Part shown: piece by piece, positions 29,131 through 44,390 of the stretch | Layout: every line of letters begins with the position of its first letter | Numbering within the stretch: position 1 is the stretch's first letter | Origin: Bolinopsis microptera | Lineage: Eukaryota > Ctenophora > Tentaculata > Lobata > Bolinopsidae | Length of the DNA: 64,000 bases | NCBI RefSeq assembly: GCF_026151205.1 | Contig: NC_087082.1 | Coordinates: forward strand, 3,312,001-3,376,000 | Reading direction: 5' to 3' | Translations under genes and position numbers: made by a program | The notes under the pieces: model-generated | Told to the model about the DNA's origin: nothing | Seen by the model: only the letters and a program-made list of their open reading frames with translations | Databases searched by the model: none

Positions 29131-32100
29131 TATGATTATGATCAAAAATTTCCTACATAAAGGAAAAATAAACTTCAACTTTAACGAAATATTTGAAAGA
29201 AAAAAATAAGGCGATTATTTATGATATTGAAAATCTATACGCTATTGTCAAATAGTTCTAAAATGATCAAATGCAAAAAGGTCCAAGAGAAGAAACTAAC
29301 AATTATTATTTATAACCGTAGGCAGGGCGGCGGATCTTTAAAACTATGATATACGAGTCGAATCGATCGATAAAGCGATAGGCAATATTATTAATTCTTA
29401 CAGTATTATATGCATGGATCTATAGACTAAAGGAAGGTATGCAGTTTCAGTTTGATTAGTGAAATGAAATAACTGTCTTTAATGTATTGTAAATATGGAA
29501 ATCAAGACAACTAGTTAGATTTTAAAGGTATGAAACTAAAGAATATAGTAAAATGAAAAGATCATAGCTTGTAACTTAAAATTTTTTCGGTATGGAAGCA
29601 CTTTTTTGTAAAATACTCACAATTATATTAACACTATTATATAAATGCACTACGCACCCAACTACTCTTTGCTCCAACAGATATCTATTAACACAATCAC
29701 AATAATAGATAAAACGACATTTTTCAAATAATCGATCAATGCAGATGGTTGCGATACAAAGGATCTAAAAAATCGAATAAATCAAATAAGATCGTTTAAA
29801 GAGTATTAGAAACATTATATTTTCACTCTCTATTATGCGATTCCGCGAAGATTAATTACGCAGAGACTATGTTTTGTGTAATGGACTTTCTTTAAAAAAC
29901 ATATGAGAGATCGGAAAAATTGCGAACCTCGGATTAAAATTAATAAATGATTATGTTTCATCTATTCGTTCTTTAGGATGTTATTATTGATTTGTTGTTT
30001 ATTTAGCTCTATTAATCGCACCAACTCTGCATGATCTATATTAGACAATTGTGTTTGCTTTTATTTTTCTATGTTTAAATAAAATATGTGGTAGACAAAT
30101 CTAGATTCGTTTAATTAATATTTGGTTGATTAAAGCAAATTTATAGAATTGTGTAAGAAAGTGCTTCAAGAAAAGTGCAGGATATGAAGTTTCGCAAGGT
30201 TTTATATTTATTTTACAATTGATTTTGAGTTTTTTTATTAAATATTTTTGATTTTTATACTTACTTAATTAAGCAGTTAATTATTTACAAATAAACTGGC
30301 AATACTTCGGCTTTGATTGTAGATCATGATACTATACTTGTTAAGGGCCTCTTAATAATTTTGATGTTTTTAAATAACGATATATCATTTCAAATATCTA
30401 ACCATAATTTTATTCGTTTTAGCGAACCTAAAAAAAGTTTTTTATGAAATTATATAAGTCAAATTCACTATACTATTATTCCCAATATTACGATCGCGTT
30501 CTATTATCATCCTTAAAACAACTTAAATTAATTTAAAAGTAAAATACCTCATATAACTATTATTATAATATAAAAATTAATAATAAAATAAAAAAAATCT
30601 TCAATGCGATACGTATAGCATTTTAATAATTTATAGAACATTACATGAATTTTACTATTAATAAAACAAAGAACAATAAAACATTTAAACTATCTTCCAA
30701 TAACAACACAATATACTATTTACATCTATTACCCTAACCATCTTTTAATATTAAATACATTGCATAAGACATTAACAAAAATAACACTTTTACAATTATT
30801 ATAATCCCACCTAACAAAAGTACATACCTTTACTCCAACTAACAAAATTATATTAATTCGATCAAAAAAAAATAATATTAAAACAATAAAATAAACTCAA
30901 GAAATTATACATTATTTAAATAATAAATAAATAGTAACCGGATCACAATAACTTCATATAAACATATATTTTTAAATAATTCTATAAATTTTATACTTAC
31001 CTTCTAAACAACCATCACTTCTAGTAACTCACACTCATCTCCACCTGCCACAAAATGATGACGGATTCGTAAAAAGACCTCACCAGTATTATGTTCCGTA
31101 CACACTGAATTTTGTGTTTTGCATTTTAATTGTATCGATTATGGGTAAAGGTAGTATGTTATATAAACGTATTTTGGTAAAGATTCTCAAGTTCGGAATA
31201 ATATACGTTAGCATTGTATTTCATAGTATCGGGGACAAGTCCGATAACCGCGGCATCGTGTAGGGGAACGTGATGCATTTATTTAATATTTTAAAACTCA
31301 AATATAAAAAATATCAAAATCCTCGCTACTCTTCACGTCTCGCGTGGTTATAATAGATATATATGAGATCGCCGTGGAGTTGATCTGATGTCGGGTTGGA
31401 TTGGAAAAATATTTTAGCGGTGTATCACCGTTAACGATTTTATAGACAGAGTCTGTAATGTGGGTCGTAGCGGAATGGTTTACACTACTTGTTATGGGGA
31501 TACTTATTGTTAATCGAACCACCAAGCCTTCGTTAGGATGCTGAGTGACATGGGCGCCGAGTGCAAAGTCTTGAATTGTCAATCAAAAAGGCTTACGATT
31601 TTTCAAAATGATTTTCCGGAACGACCTATTAACGGATATTCGGAGAAACACCACTTCTCACAACTGAATAAGTAAATTACGAATTGTGACTTCATTTACA
31701 CTTGGAGGAGTAGAGGGGAAAATGATTTTGTAAATCGTTGTTTACTTGCAACGATATGGCTGAAGGTTGACATGTCATCAAATTGCTCTAACCAAAGTTC
31801 GGCTTGCGTCGCGTACTGGGGACCAGGTATTATGTTTAAAAAATAATAAGATGGCGGATGGACGGCTGAGCGGGATCCTTGCTCTATCCAGTGCTAGAGC
31901 CTTGCGCTTGCAGTGTTGTGAAACAGCGCGCCGCTGTGGCGCGAAAGCAATGGTATGATAGGTGACAGTCGGACTGTAAGCAGTTTTAGCGCGGAGCCGT
32001 CGATATAAGTTACCATGGTATGTGATAATCATAGCATTATGGGGGCGCGTGTGTCATTCGCAATCTTTATTTATATGTTAAGGAATAAATATGTGGGGTT

Positions 32101-34369
32101 AGGTACAAGACTTTTATAGTCAAATATTTTTATGGGTAAACGTCGCTTAACGGCGCAGGAACCGGAGGGGTTATATTAAAAGTAAAATAGATAGATATTC
32201 GGATTTTTCAAAAAATTTCGTCTATGTATAATTAAAGTAGGTAGCGAGACATTTGGGGCTACTTAGATTTTATTACAACAAAAAGTTATGATTTTGGGTA
32301 TAAAATCTAAGCTTTAAATTGCTCAGAGACTAGAGATGAGAGAGAGATGAGAGATGATATAGAAGGTAATGCAGCGTGGAAAGGTAAACTTGATGTGACA
32401 CACGGCGCACGAATGTGTGTTGAAAATTTATCACCTATAGAAGTCCGAGGCGGTGAGGTTTTTTGGGTGTGTGATAGAGCAGAGAGTTTATAGTTCGGTG
32501 CAGAAGAAAAGAGAGGAAGGGGGGAGAGAAGGGGGGGAGGTGAGTGAGGTAGGGATGTTTGCGATATAAGAATTATAATTTCGGGAAAATGTTTAAGTTT
32601 TAACAAGTATAATTTGAGGTGAAGATGTATTTTTATCATCAGAGTTTTATGTGGAAAAAATTTACTTTTTTTGGATTACGTGACTCTCGCTGCTCTCTCT
32701 TATCTTGATTATTTATGATTATTCTGGTAGACCATGATGAGTATTAAATGACGGCAAAAACTTTTTTAACGGGTTTTTCGGAGGAACACCTATTGCAAAT
32801 AAACTTAATTAAATAGAATTGGTTTTCAACACACTCTCGCTCCGCTCATCACGCTCAAAAACTTTGACTAGAGATATGATAGAGAGAGAACTTGAAACTA
32901 ATAAATTCAATTCTCACACTACTCTACAGTTGAAATTGGGTTAATAAAATATATATTTACCCTATGCGAAGTAATGTCGTTGTTCATGACTACTAGGTTA
33001 ATGAGAGTTGCGTAAAGGTAAATTGATGTGGAGCGGAGACACGTGTGTTGAAAATTATCATCTAGAAGAAGCAAGGCGTTAGGTTTTTTGGGGGGTGTGA
33101 TATGTAAATATCGGCTGATACTTAATATTACATCGGATGGGTCAGTGACTTTTTAACCGCTTTTAGTGGTCTGAACGATATTGAAACTACTCTTATCAGA
33201 TAACTAACTAAATCTTAAAAAAAAGATATGCTGAATAATAGATAATTAGTAATTTATAGGTATATCAGTGAATCGAGGAAGTTTTTGCTCTCTCACATCC
33301 TTGTATGGGACGATTTTATATGTATGGGGGGTGATTGGGAAATAGGTGAAAAATATCGATTGAAGATGGATAATGTCGGGGTTACACCACTCCTCTGAAA
33401 ATATGGAAGACGACTTGAGAGATTTAGTAGTGGTAAATATTGTACCTATAATGGAACGTGAAGGATTCATGTTACGCGCCACCAGCGCGCACGCGATACA
33501 AAAAAGTGCACAAGAATTCATTATATTATAACGCAGAGTTGTATGAAATCGTGCATTTTGAAGTCATTATGAATTAAAATTAATATATTTTAAGCCGGAG
33601 TTGGTTTAATATGTTGTATTTTTTTTTTTTTTTTTTTTTTAGGTTTATAACCTACCAGAGACGCGCGCGAGTGGGATATTCGTCAACGGTTCTAATATTT
33701 GAAAAAAATATTTTAGTGTTACACGTTACTTAAGGGTTTCAGTGTCGCATTTTATATTTTAATACGTAGATCTGGGGTTGTTGGGTTTTTTTCAAATTTG
33801 GTGGGAGCGATATGATGGGAAGATTGTTTTATAATTGTCATTAAGGCTGTAATAATTGTAATAACTTGAAGAATGTATAGTACGGGACATTGGATGCGTC
33901 TTTATGGCTTGTTGGCATGAAAAATTTAAAGACGACGAAACTGAGGAATGTACATGATAATTCTCTCTCTCTCAGGCTCTCGCTCTCCCTAAATTGTTTT
34001 GTTAATTATGCCATAATTTATCGGTTCGAAATCCAACAATTATAGTGAAATAATATTTGGATAAATTGATATTAAAACAGAGCAATGATAGTTCAGTTTT
34101 TACGAATGAATTTATAATGTGCTTTTTATGTTCCAAGGTGGAGATGTGTGATAATTTTTAATTCATTCGAATCTTCCTCATATTAATTGGTCCCTCAGGG
34201 GCTTGAAGGATGAGGGATGTGTTGCTTTTATTTTCAAACGTCTTCCTCCAGCCGCGCTCTGTCAGGTACGAGCAGTCTGTTTGAATTTCACCTCGAGAAG
34301 TCTATTTGAGTTTGCTCTCCTAGCGAAAGATCAAAGAACGGTTTGATTTGAATATGATGAGAAACTGTA

Positions 34370-35890
34370 GATACATGTTCATCTTTCGCGATGGACTCTA
34401 TTTTGTTGGGATCTGGGAATCTTAATAGGTGGCTTAATATGCGTGGTAATTCTTTTTTAGCTAGTTTTTATTTTATTGCGAGCTGACAAATTTTTGTAAA
34501 TGTCTAAAAATGTGTTTATTCATTAAAGATCGATCAGATGGACAATAAATTTGAATATAATATACATGATAATTTCAATAAACAAGTTGATCTGTTAAGT
34601 TTTTGGGAGTTCGAATCGATGAAAAGTAACTGGGAAGGAACATATAAAATACCTTAGGGCGTTCTTCAGATGCAATAACTTCTGGCTGTGCTCTCAGATT
34701 TTTACGATATGTATTACACTCTATTTGAATCACACATCTATATTGTATAACGTTTGGGGTGGGGGCAGCTAAAATGTATAAGTTTGTATTAAAGAAAAAT
34801 ATTGTCTAGGGTATGTTTGGGACAGGATGGCATTATAGATAATAAAGGACTGTGTCGTGCTGGACGTTTGGCCACTAAAAAATAGAAAATCACCACACTC
34901 TCTTTTGACAGAGGCAGCGAACTTGTTTCCACGGAACAGAAATATTGGTCAAATATGAAAACCTTAAATTGATTTCCTTGTGTCTATAAAATAGAATTCC
35001 GTGCTCGATTTACTGATTAAATTTACTGCTCAAGTCAGGGGAAGTCCCACTTATAAGCAAGAAAGACCCCAAAATGACAAAATTATAATAGCATGAACAG
35101 ATACACGTATTTTGTTAACGTAATTGTGCTAAGTTGGTCAACGTGGATTGTTACGTGTGGCTGCTTTGAAGATTTAGGGGATGAAAGCAATATGTCGTCA
35201 ACCGCTACAATGTTGATCTTGATTGGACAAAAAAGATTTCGAATTGCATCTAATAAATTTTGAATTAAGTTAATAGGGGTCCACATTCATCATGACTTAT
35301 CTTGAAATTTGAAAATTGTGGGCTGTGCATTTTCCTTTGTCTTACAACGTGTGGAGCGGTCCAGTGTAGTGAGCAAAGTGTGTGTGTGTGTGTGTGTGTT
35401 TTTATTCATTAGATTATGATAATATTTTAATATTTACCTTGAGATAAGATTTATTTTGATGGTACTTAATAAGTTGATGAATTTCTACGCACACCTCTCG
35501 AAATTTAAACACTTTAGTGAAAATTGTTTACGACGATTAGTTGATAATTTATAACAACATGTTTATTCTGTTGTAAACAAGAGAATTTTTAATTCTTCTT
35601 GGTTAAACTAAACCATCATTTTAAAGTAAAGGAGTTTGTTAACAGTAATTCCCGTCCTTAAAAAATGTTGCTATCAAAACAATTTTCGTTTTCAGTCTTT
35701 AGTTTAAACTCTACGGATGTGTTTGGTGTGATAACTAAGGTGATTCTTGCAGTAGTGCAGTCATTGACTCATTCAATAGCAAAGAGCAATAGTCATTACA
35801 AATTGAGCATATACAAATTTTAATTGTTTTATATATTGACTTTGTTTAAAATGAGCTCAATACTTATTATTAGTATCATGATTTATTGTC
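34370..35890 (+). pseudogene. LINE remnant (reverse transcriptase C-terminal half) in copy B
   Basis: This is the same element as 5,560-7,150 and, reversed, 54,972-56,642. A CATCTTTCGCGATGGAC stretch near 34,380 is a damaged FADD motif. GAATCTTAATAGGTGGC, GTTTGGGGTGGGGGCAGC (near 34,750), GAATTCCGTGCTC (near 34,990) and TGTTGATCTTGATTGGACAA (near 35,210) follow the clean copy. At about 35,378-35,400 a (TG)n run replaces bases that the clean copy and copy A read as ordinary sequence. Frames are broken throughout. Confidence 0.7.
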
Positions 35891-37574
35891 GCTTGAATTG
35901 ACAAGAGATTAGTGTCTGTATTTTTTTCTTCTATACAATAGCAAATAGGAAAGAGGCCTGGACCCATGTTGGGTTTGGGGGAAATAGGGGGGGCAAATGT
36001 GTTGAATGTTGGGCAGTTTGAACAATTAATACTTTATAGCCAAAATGTGCGTTCTTTTAGAAAAAATTTTTTTGAGAATTAATGGTATATTAAAAATTAC
36101 ATAATTTTATTCAATTTTTAGGGAGGGTCGCCCAAAATGGATATGGGCTGCAAAAATTGGGCCTATAATAGGGGGAGGGGTTGTGAGTTGAACGACTTAA
36201 CTCACTTCACCAATTATGATTGGTAGTTTAGGGAATTTTATTAAAACAAGCTAAGTATTCTACGGATATCAATTTAAGGAGATATAGAGAGAGCTCGGCG
36301 ATTGTATTATTCACGAATCATGATTGGTTCATGATCAAAATTTCAGTCAAAACGCAAAAATTTTCGGGTCAGGGAAAAGTGGGGTAATTTGGCTTGTTGG
36401 TGCCCGTGAAAAAGAGCTGATGGCGCCTCTTTTGGTGTCCGGACAAAGGGGGGGGTGGTTTTCGGGGGGGCCATTTGGGGGGTGCAAATCGTATGTTTGA
36501 TATGTGACATATAGATAAAAAAACAAATCGCGCCACCTAGCCACACAACATGTAATTAATAGACACACTTTCTTTTGGAGATTTTTACAGGGAACCCAAT
36601 CCCAACATAAAATGTTACTTAAAAAGGGAGGTGGCGCAAAACTGATTGTGGTAGGTGGTGCCAACCGCGGGGATATTGTTATTACATAGGTGCAACGTAG
36701 CATGGCCTTACTGGTAGGACTAATTCCAATTTATAGCACAAGTTTTTGTACGAATGATAGTTTCGACGCCCATGTAACTACCATATACAAAAGTACATAA
36801 TTTTGAAGGACGCTTGTCAAAATATAATATAAAAGTTACAGAAATTTTATGTTATAAAGTAATATCCATTTTAGTAGGGGAAAAAAGTGGTTTTTTGAAT
36901 TAAGGTTTTGTTGGATCGGTTTGTTCAAACAATTTCCTCAACGGAACTTGGTCTTATAAGACCTACCGAAAAATAATTAGCCTTAGTTGCCAATTTTGTA
37001 TCTCGCAGCTCACAATTTCTTTTGCCCGCCCATTATGAGAGGTACGTGTTAAGTGAAAGTTCAGGTGTTTTAATCATTATTGGTCCGAAATTTGTATGCT
37101 TATATATTCAAAACTAGGGGCATTTTAAGACTCGTGAATATCGTTGAATATCGTTTAAGGCCAATGTGCGAGCGAAACGCGTTCTCCGATATTATCTAGA
37201 TTAGAATCGATCATATGGGCAAAACACGATCACAATGGAATGCACTTTTCAACCTTACTTTATCTTTTTTCGAATATTTTATCTTTACTACCACTCAATT
37301 GCTTTAGTTGCAACTATGGGCATAATTGATTATGAATAGATAAGGGCATTGATAATTTGTGGCTGTTTTTGTGGGTTTCGCATCTGTGTTGGGTGGTGGT
37401 GGACTTATGGGTGCAATCTACTCGAAATGATTTTGGATGAATGGCTCAGAATTGTAAGTCTTACAGGAGTTGTTGTTTTAATAATTACCAAATTTTTTGT
37501 CCCTTGCCACTTAATTATTATCGGGGTGGGCAAAAGTAAGTACCATATGTTGGGTTTATAAACTCGAGAGTTAT

Positions 37575-38020
37575 ATTGAGAGTTGTTGTTTTGCAGATAG
37601 ACTACTGTCCCTATTGATCGGGATTCTTCGCCAAAATTTGAAATACGAGTATTTAGACACGCATTCACCTCTTAAAAAATCTATTGTTATCATTTGGACC
37701 TGCTGTGGGAGCTAATTTTTTCAGAGACGCCCTGACTTACTTATTCTGTTGCATATGATCTATAAAATGATGTGAAACGGATTTAGGCACCCCATGAAAC
37801 GAACCAACATTATCAACTTTTGTATAATGTTAGAAATTATAGGGTGATATGTGATACGTGACAGGACCCTTAATTGGGGCAGCCTTACGATTCATAATGG
37901 TTTTAACGGGGTGGTTAACGGGTACTTATAGTGATTAGGTAAGCCAATCACTGATCACCGTAATGAATAAACTTTTATGCTTCGTATTTGGTCTAGGCGC
38001 AGCTCAACTTAATTTTTTAG
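37575..38020 (+). repeat. Repeat R, copy in segment B
   Basis: This matches 8,860-9,330 and 17,930-18,340, including GTTTTGCAGAT near 37,589, a CAGAGACGCC block near 37,721 and the GATCACCGTAATGAA block near 37,955. The stretch from 38,020 to 40,740 has no recognisable gene; a (TG)n run lies at 38,200-38,220. Confidence 0.55.
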
Positions 38021-40739
38021 GACAAACATTAATCACTAAAATTCTAGTCCGATTACTATCCAAAAACAACTAAATGCGAATGATCTTATTTGAAAAAATG
38101 TTTACGAAAAATTTTTCGGTTGATGAAGCTCTAAACAGGAAGTATGAAGAATTGACTTTTGGCCACCTGTAAGATTGTGTATTCTATAAGGACTGTTTTG
38201 TGTGTGTGTGTGTGTGTGTAGTGTGTCTGTAATTCCATCCGTCACAATACCATTTGGTTATTACGGCAAGTCCCTCCATCAAGATGCTAATACTCGAAAC
38301 GACACCGATAACTTTAATTTATGTACACTATGTTTTTATAAAAATTATAAATTAAAAACAACTCAATCTTCACTTTTCACTACTTTCAGGTACACGAACT
38401 TATAAAGCTAGTTTAACCCTCCAGCTATTATTTGTATTGTATGGCCAATTTCTATGTGTGAGGTATTTCAGCTTTTGCTGTGTGGACAAGACAGGGGATA
38501 ACAAAAGAGGTAACTTTTTTGTTATGATAGATTTCCTAAATTATATTGAGTTACCTCAGTTTTACCAAAATAATGTGGTAACCCAACAGTCTACCTTGTT
38601 AATTTTAATCGAACACTTACACAAATGTCACTAAAAATCTAGTGTTATCTAGCTGTTGTTGTTACAAATGCAGAGAATAATAAGATTTAATATTCCATTT
38701 GTTTTGTTTAATTTTGTTTGTATAAGTACGACAAACGATTGATTTAGAGTGGCTCTATTAAGTAATTGGGACGTTGAAATGTATTAGTATTTTCAGAAGT
38801 TTTGGTTTATATTTTTCATAAACTAGCGTAAAACTTTCTTGGGATTGATATTTGGCAAAGCAAAAGATTATTGGCGGTAAGTTATGTTATCATTCAGCTG
38901 TTTACCGCAGTTCTGGGATTGTTAATTTTTAACTATTTATATTTATAATCAAAATAGAAAATTTATCAAGATTGCCATTTAAATGAGAACACGAGAGATT
39001 TTTATTGAGCTATAAAAAGTTTCCGAAAGTTTTAAATAAATGTATTCAGTAGTGAGGCTAGCATTTATCAACAAATCAATTGTATTCCTAATATCGATGG
39101 GTCCCTAAGGGGCAGGCCAATTTTTATTTTCGGAATCAGCTTATTTTTAATACATTATAGGTAGAAGTAAAAATTCAAATTTCCATTCAGATGGTAATAT
39201 TCATTATTATTCGTTGGTATACATTACATTATATTCTTTTTAAATCATTTTTCCCTGCTCACTCTTCTCACTCACTAATGGAAGGATGATTTTTTTTAAT
39301 ATTACAAAAAATAGCCTCTCGCTCTAGCAATCGCGCTAGAGAGAGACGGAAGATTCTTTTTAATTGCTTTGTTAGAATTATTTTTCAACGTTTTTATCAG
39401 CCATCATATAAAGGGTGTATAGTGTTATGCTTAGAATTAAACTCAAGTTGATATTGTAATGGGACTGAGACAAGATATAAACTAGCTGATGATTATATTG
39501 GACTGATATAATCGCTTAGTTATATTGTGAGAAGTGGGACAAATGGTAATGGCTTAATAGCCATACAAATAAATCGAGTGGATTGGATTAAGGTCGCTCA
39601 CTCCAGATGTTATATCTAGTTATATCAGGGAAGTGGGAACAAACTTATTGACTGATGTTATGCTACTGCAATTAAAAGGGGAGCGGTGATCTAATGAAAC
39701 ATGCTATGTTGACCTCTTACCAAATCAGGAAGAGCTAAATGATAAAAGCAGCGTTCAGTGGTGGGATATTTTACATCTATTTGGTTACAATATAAGGGGA
39801 TAAACATTTAATTTTAGAATTTGATCAAGGTGTTAGGTTTGAAATTATGTCAAGAAACAAGAACATGTTTGTATAGTAGTTGTAGAAACCTTGTAAGGTT
39901 ATATGGAAAGATTTTGTGGATTAATTGATAAATACGTGGAATTATAACAGGATCGGAATCGTTAAAAAGAGGATTAGAGATATTGATGTAAGTCATATGT
40001 AATTAGGAAAAAAAAATTCTGCAGAATTTTAAAAAAAAAAACATAACACTATACATTACTTTAAAATATACTACAATTTATCCAAACCTATAACTAAAAT
40101 TAATATCTATAATAATTATATTACACTTTTAATATTTAAACCAAATCTAAATTACTCTATATTAAATATTTAATAATAATAAAACATCCAAATTCCAAAT
40201 CAATTTGCCACGCACAGAAGAGCAGATTACCCTGTACCCTACCACAGGCCACCCATATTTATACAATTACATATTAAACTACAACATTCTCTAATTTACA
40301 TCATTAAATACCTTATTTATTATAATCCACCTTCGTTAAAAAAACTAAAAAATTTATACCAATAATACAACAACACTTTTTCATCATATTCACACTTTTA
40401 AATAAACACCACCAAACACCAATTTATAAACCTTATTTTGCTTAAAAGATTAAATATTCATGGTACAACAAAAAAGTGAAACCTCAGTTCCACGAATTTT
40501 GACCACCAACCGTCAACTTGTACAAAGAGACATTTGCTAGCTCAGCAAGTCTGCACTTAACTGTTTAATTCGGAGATGAAACCTGTTTGATGCAAATACG
40601 ATATGTTGTGACAAACTTTTGAAGCTCCATTTTTGTCGTGCTTGATTATGACGTCCTCCCCTCATATTAATTCCTAATATACCTATAAAATAACAACACA
40701 CACTTAAACCACCACATCTCTTCTCACAATAAATATACA

Positions 40740-43680
40740 TTAAAATTCATCACTCACAAACCATACATTCAAATATAATTTAAAATTCCTTAAACTTTAA
40801 ACCCACTAACTCCTATAACCCCAACCCACTAAATCCACCCCTTTTACTTTTCTCACCCACACTATCCCATTAAAAAATCAATCACAAAACCCTTAATCCA
40901 AACATAATTTACTTATTCATAAAAACTACACCCCCCATTTACATAACCCACACCCATATATAATATGAGAGAATCAACCACTTCATTTCTATAACCCACT
41001 ATCCACATATACACTCAATCCAAAAACTAATTAAACATAATTAACTTATTCATAAAAACTTACACCATATAAATCCAACCCCAACCACCCCCCCCTAAAA
41101 TACCACACACACCCCCCTTCCCATTTTCTCACACATCCCAAATTAAACCTTCATTCAAAACTAATCAAAATAATATTATTATTCATAAAAATATGATATA
41201 TATATAGAGAGAAAACCCAACAAAAAACCTAAAAAAAACACAACCCCACCCTACTTAACCCACAACAACATAAAACAAAATAAAAAAAAAAAATTAACTA
41301 CACCCCCATCTAAATTACCCCCAACCCCCTAAAATCAACCATTCACTTTCAACCCAACCTATTCCAATTACCACACACTCATTCTCCATAAATACATTCA
41401 AAAATAATTTTACTTATTCATAAAAACTACACCCCATTTAACATTACACCACACCCCCCCTAATCAACCCCACTTCACTTTTCTACATCCAAACTATCCA
41501 CTAACCACCTCATTCCAAAACCTAACTTTCAAACTAAATTTTATTATTCATAAAACTACACCCCATTTACATACTACCCCCCCACACCCCCAACTAAACC
41601 TCAACCCACTTCCAAATTTTCATAAAAACCAATTAATAAAAATTACACAACCTAAATCCCCAAAACCTAATTCTCAAAATAATTTTAACTTATTAATAAA
41701 AATACCCCCCCATTTTAAATAACACCCCACACCCCCCCTAAAATTAACCCACTTATTTTCTACACACCATATCCACTACCACACCCAACTCATCTCAAAA
41801 AACATGAGATATAGATATAGAGTGAGTAGATATAGATCTCTACTCTCTCTTCCCATCAAAAATCAACCCCATTTAAATAACAAACCCACACCCCCCCCTA
41901 AATCCACACCCCCCAATCGCTTTCATTCACCACAAACACTTCAAACCTTACCACAACTCATCCCCAAACTACATTAAACATAATTTTACTTATTCAATAA
42001 AACTACACCCCATCTAAATACCCCACACCCCCCATAAACTCAACCACATCCTTAAACTCACCCACTATCCACTATACCCCCCCACCCACCCTATCTCATC
42101 TCCACAAACTACATCCCTCAACCATAAAATTTCTTATAATAAAAAACACACCAATTTACATTACACCCACCACCCCCCCAACACAACCCACCAACACATT
42201 CCCCACCCAAAACACAACCACAACCCAACCCCCACCACTACCAACCAAAACCAACAACACCCCACCCACATACAAACACCCCCCCCCCCCACACCCACCC
42301 CCAAATCCCTCACCCCCCACACCCACAAACCCCCCAACACCCCCCCACCAACCAAACAAAAACAACAAACCCACCCCCAAAACCAATACCCCCACCCCCC
42401 ACAACACACCCCACATCCAAACACCCCCCCAACCATAACCCACCCCACTCATCACAACACAACAACAAAAAAAAACAAAACCATACAAACCACCAAATCA
42501 CTCACACCCCCACCCCCCCTAAAACAACCCCACCACAACTATAACTCCACCCACTATCCCCAAACAAACCATCTTCTCCAAAACTACTTCAACCATAAAT
42601 TTTAATTATTCATAAAACTACAACACCATTTAAATCCACACCCCACCAACCCCCCCCTAAAATCACACCCACTACACCTTTAATCACCCCCAATCCCCCC
42701 CCATTCCCACCTTTACCCACCTCACTCCCACAAAACTTACAATCTCAAACATAATTTACTTTATTAAAACTCATTTCTCACTTTAACAATTCACCTCTAA
42801 ACAACAACTTATCACTTACATTCAATACATAACTTATCAACTTATCCCCTAACCAATCCCTTTCCCCCACCTTATAACCACCCACACCCCACCCAAAACA
42901 CCACACACCCCTCATCAACCAACTACCCAACCCATAAATTCCCAAAAAACCCCAAACTTTCATCTCCCAACAAAACCCCTACCATCCCCACCACATTTCT
43001 ACATCATACTTCCTCCAGAAAAACCCCCCCCCCCCCCTCCATTCCAACACTTAAAAAACAACAAGAAAATTTTATTAATCAAAAAACTAAAACCAACCCA
43101 ATTCTCTTCCACCCCTCCCATCACTAACCCTTCATCCCACTTCCCCTAACATTACCAACATAAGATCCCCCTTAATTAATATTACCCCCCCCACTACATA
43201 CCCCTACCCAAAATCCTCCCAATACTAAAAATTTAACTTCTTTCCAATTCCTATTATCTATTTAATTTCTTACTCCAACAATTAAAACATATTAAAATTC
43301 CTTCATTACCCCCAAAACCACACCAATCTCCACCTTCCCACCCACTCCAACTTTTTTAACCTCAATACCCCAAATCAAACATTCAAACTACAAAATTTCA
43401 TTTTATTCCATTTTCTTTACATATATTAATCTCCAAAAAAGAAATAAAAAACTACACAAAACTAACTTAAAATCACCTCCTATTATGCTCTCTATCTCTG
43501 AGACCCTCCCTTAATTCACTTCCCTACCAAAAAAAACCACACCCCCATCTCAATGTGTGTTTCAACCAACCACACTTCTTTTTACCTCATACCAATCAAA
43601 ACCCTGTAAACTCAAAAATATTTAATGTTATTCCCTTTTCTATCCGCCCCCGCCCCCCCCCCCCCCCCCCCTCGACGCCT
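40740..43680. repeat. G-poor tandem repeat, counterpart of the 12.2-14.6-kb satellite
   Basis: Blocks of the type TTTACTTATTCATAAAAACT followed by ACACCCCATTTA recur roughly every 130-180 bp between about 40,910 and 42,780, with hardly any G. By position this is the copy B equivalent of the forward satellite in copy A, but the units do not match it base for base. Long C runs lie near 43,021-43,037, 43,652-43,671 and 43,691-43,705. The G-rich frames read on the - strand at 42,156-42,501 are composition artefacts. Confidence 0.45.
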
Positions 43681-43719
43681 CGCGCCCTATCCCCCCCCCC
43701 CCCCCTGATGTATCGCGCA

Positions 43720-44390
43720 ACGTAGTTTTTATGATGAGTTAGGTGCTAGGCAGAACATCTTTTTGTGTGTGTGTGTGTGTGATGGGCACATACAGGAAAC
43801 TTAAATCGCTTACGGGGGTAAAAGATTCTCAGGCTGCATTTGTATGGGATTTGACCTGGTTTCGTTTATTTTGGGGATGGGCATGGCACTGATAGTGGCT
43901 GAGTGGTTGTCCTTTGAGAGGTCTAAAACTTTGTAATATGAGGTTCTGTCCCACCCACAGCACCCCTCCACGAGCCCAGAGCAAACCCCACACACATACC
44001 TCACTCCCAACCTATACTAACATAACATGACACTGCCATACCCCGTGTGTGTGAACGCTCTATCACTCCACCGCCACAATCTACCCCGCCAAGGCAACAC
44101 CCAAACCCGTTAAGAATTTCATCTTTCTTTTACTGTGTTTAGAATTTTAGGATTGAGAACCCCGTCCCCACCGCGCCCATCACCTCCCCATCGGGTCTCC
44201 GCTGGTGAGAGGGTTAAGAGGTGAAACTTGGTTTTTATGATAGGTGTGGGATAGGCAGAGAACCTTTTTATACTAAAACATGGGACTACCGGAAATAAAT
44301 GCATAGTGGTGAAAGATTTTAAATCTCTTGATTTTACTGGATTTCAGCTATTGCTAGGATGGGCTCGTTGGTGGTTGCGTTGTGATTGAA
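43720..44390 (-). repeat. ~175-bp satellite, inverted orientation, copy B
   Basis: Pieces with GGGGGTAAAAGATT, GGGCATGGCACTGATAGTGG, TTTGAGAGGTC and GAAACTTGGTTTTTATGA match the inverted arrays of copy A. Part of it (43,940-44,130) is filled by C-rich sequence. From 44,400 to 44,940 the sequence is G-poor without a recognisable unit. Confidence 0.55.

Noticed and set aside
31298-32032. Frames of 63-94 codons on both strands in copy B
   Set aside because: The corresponding part of copy A does not keep them open, and neither resembles a known protein.
42156-42501. Three overlapping frames rich in Gly, Val, Trp and Cys
   Set aside because: They mirror the C-rich, G-free composition of the + strand in a corrupted region, and the overlapping frames look alike for that reason only.
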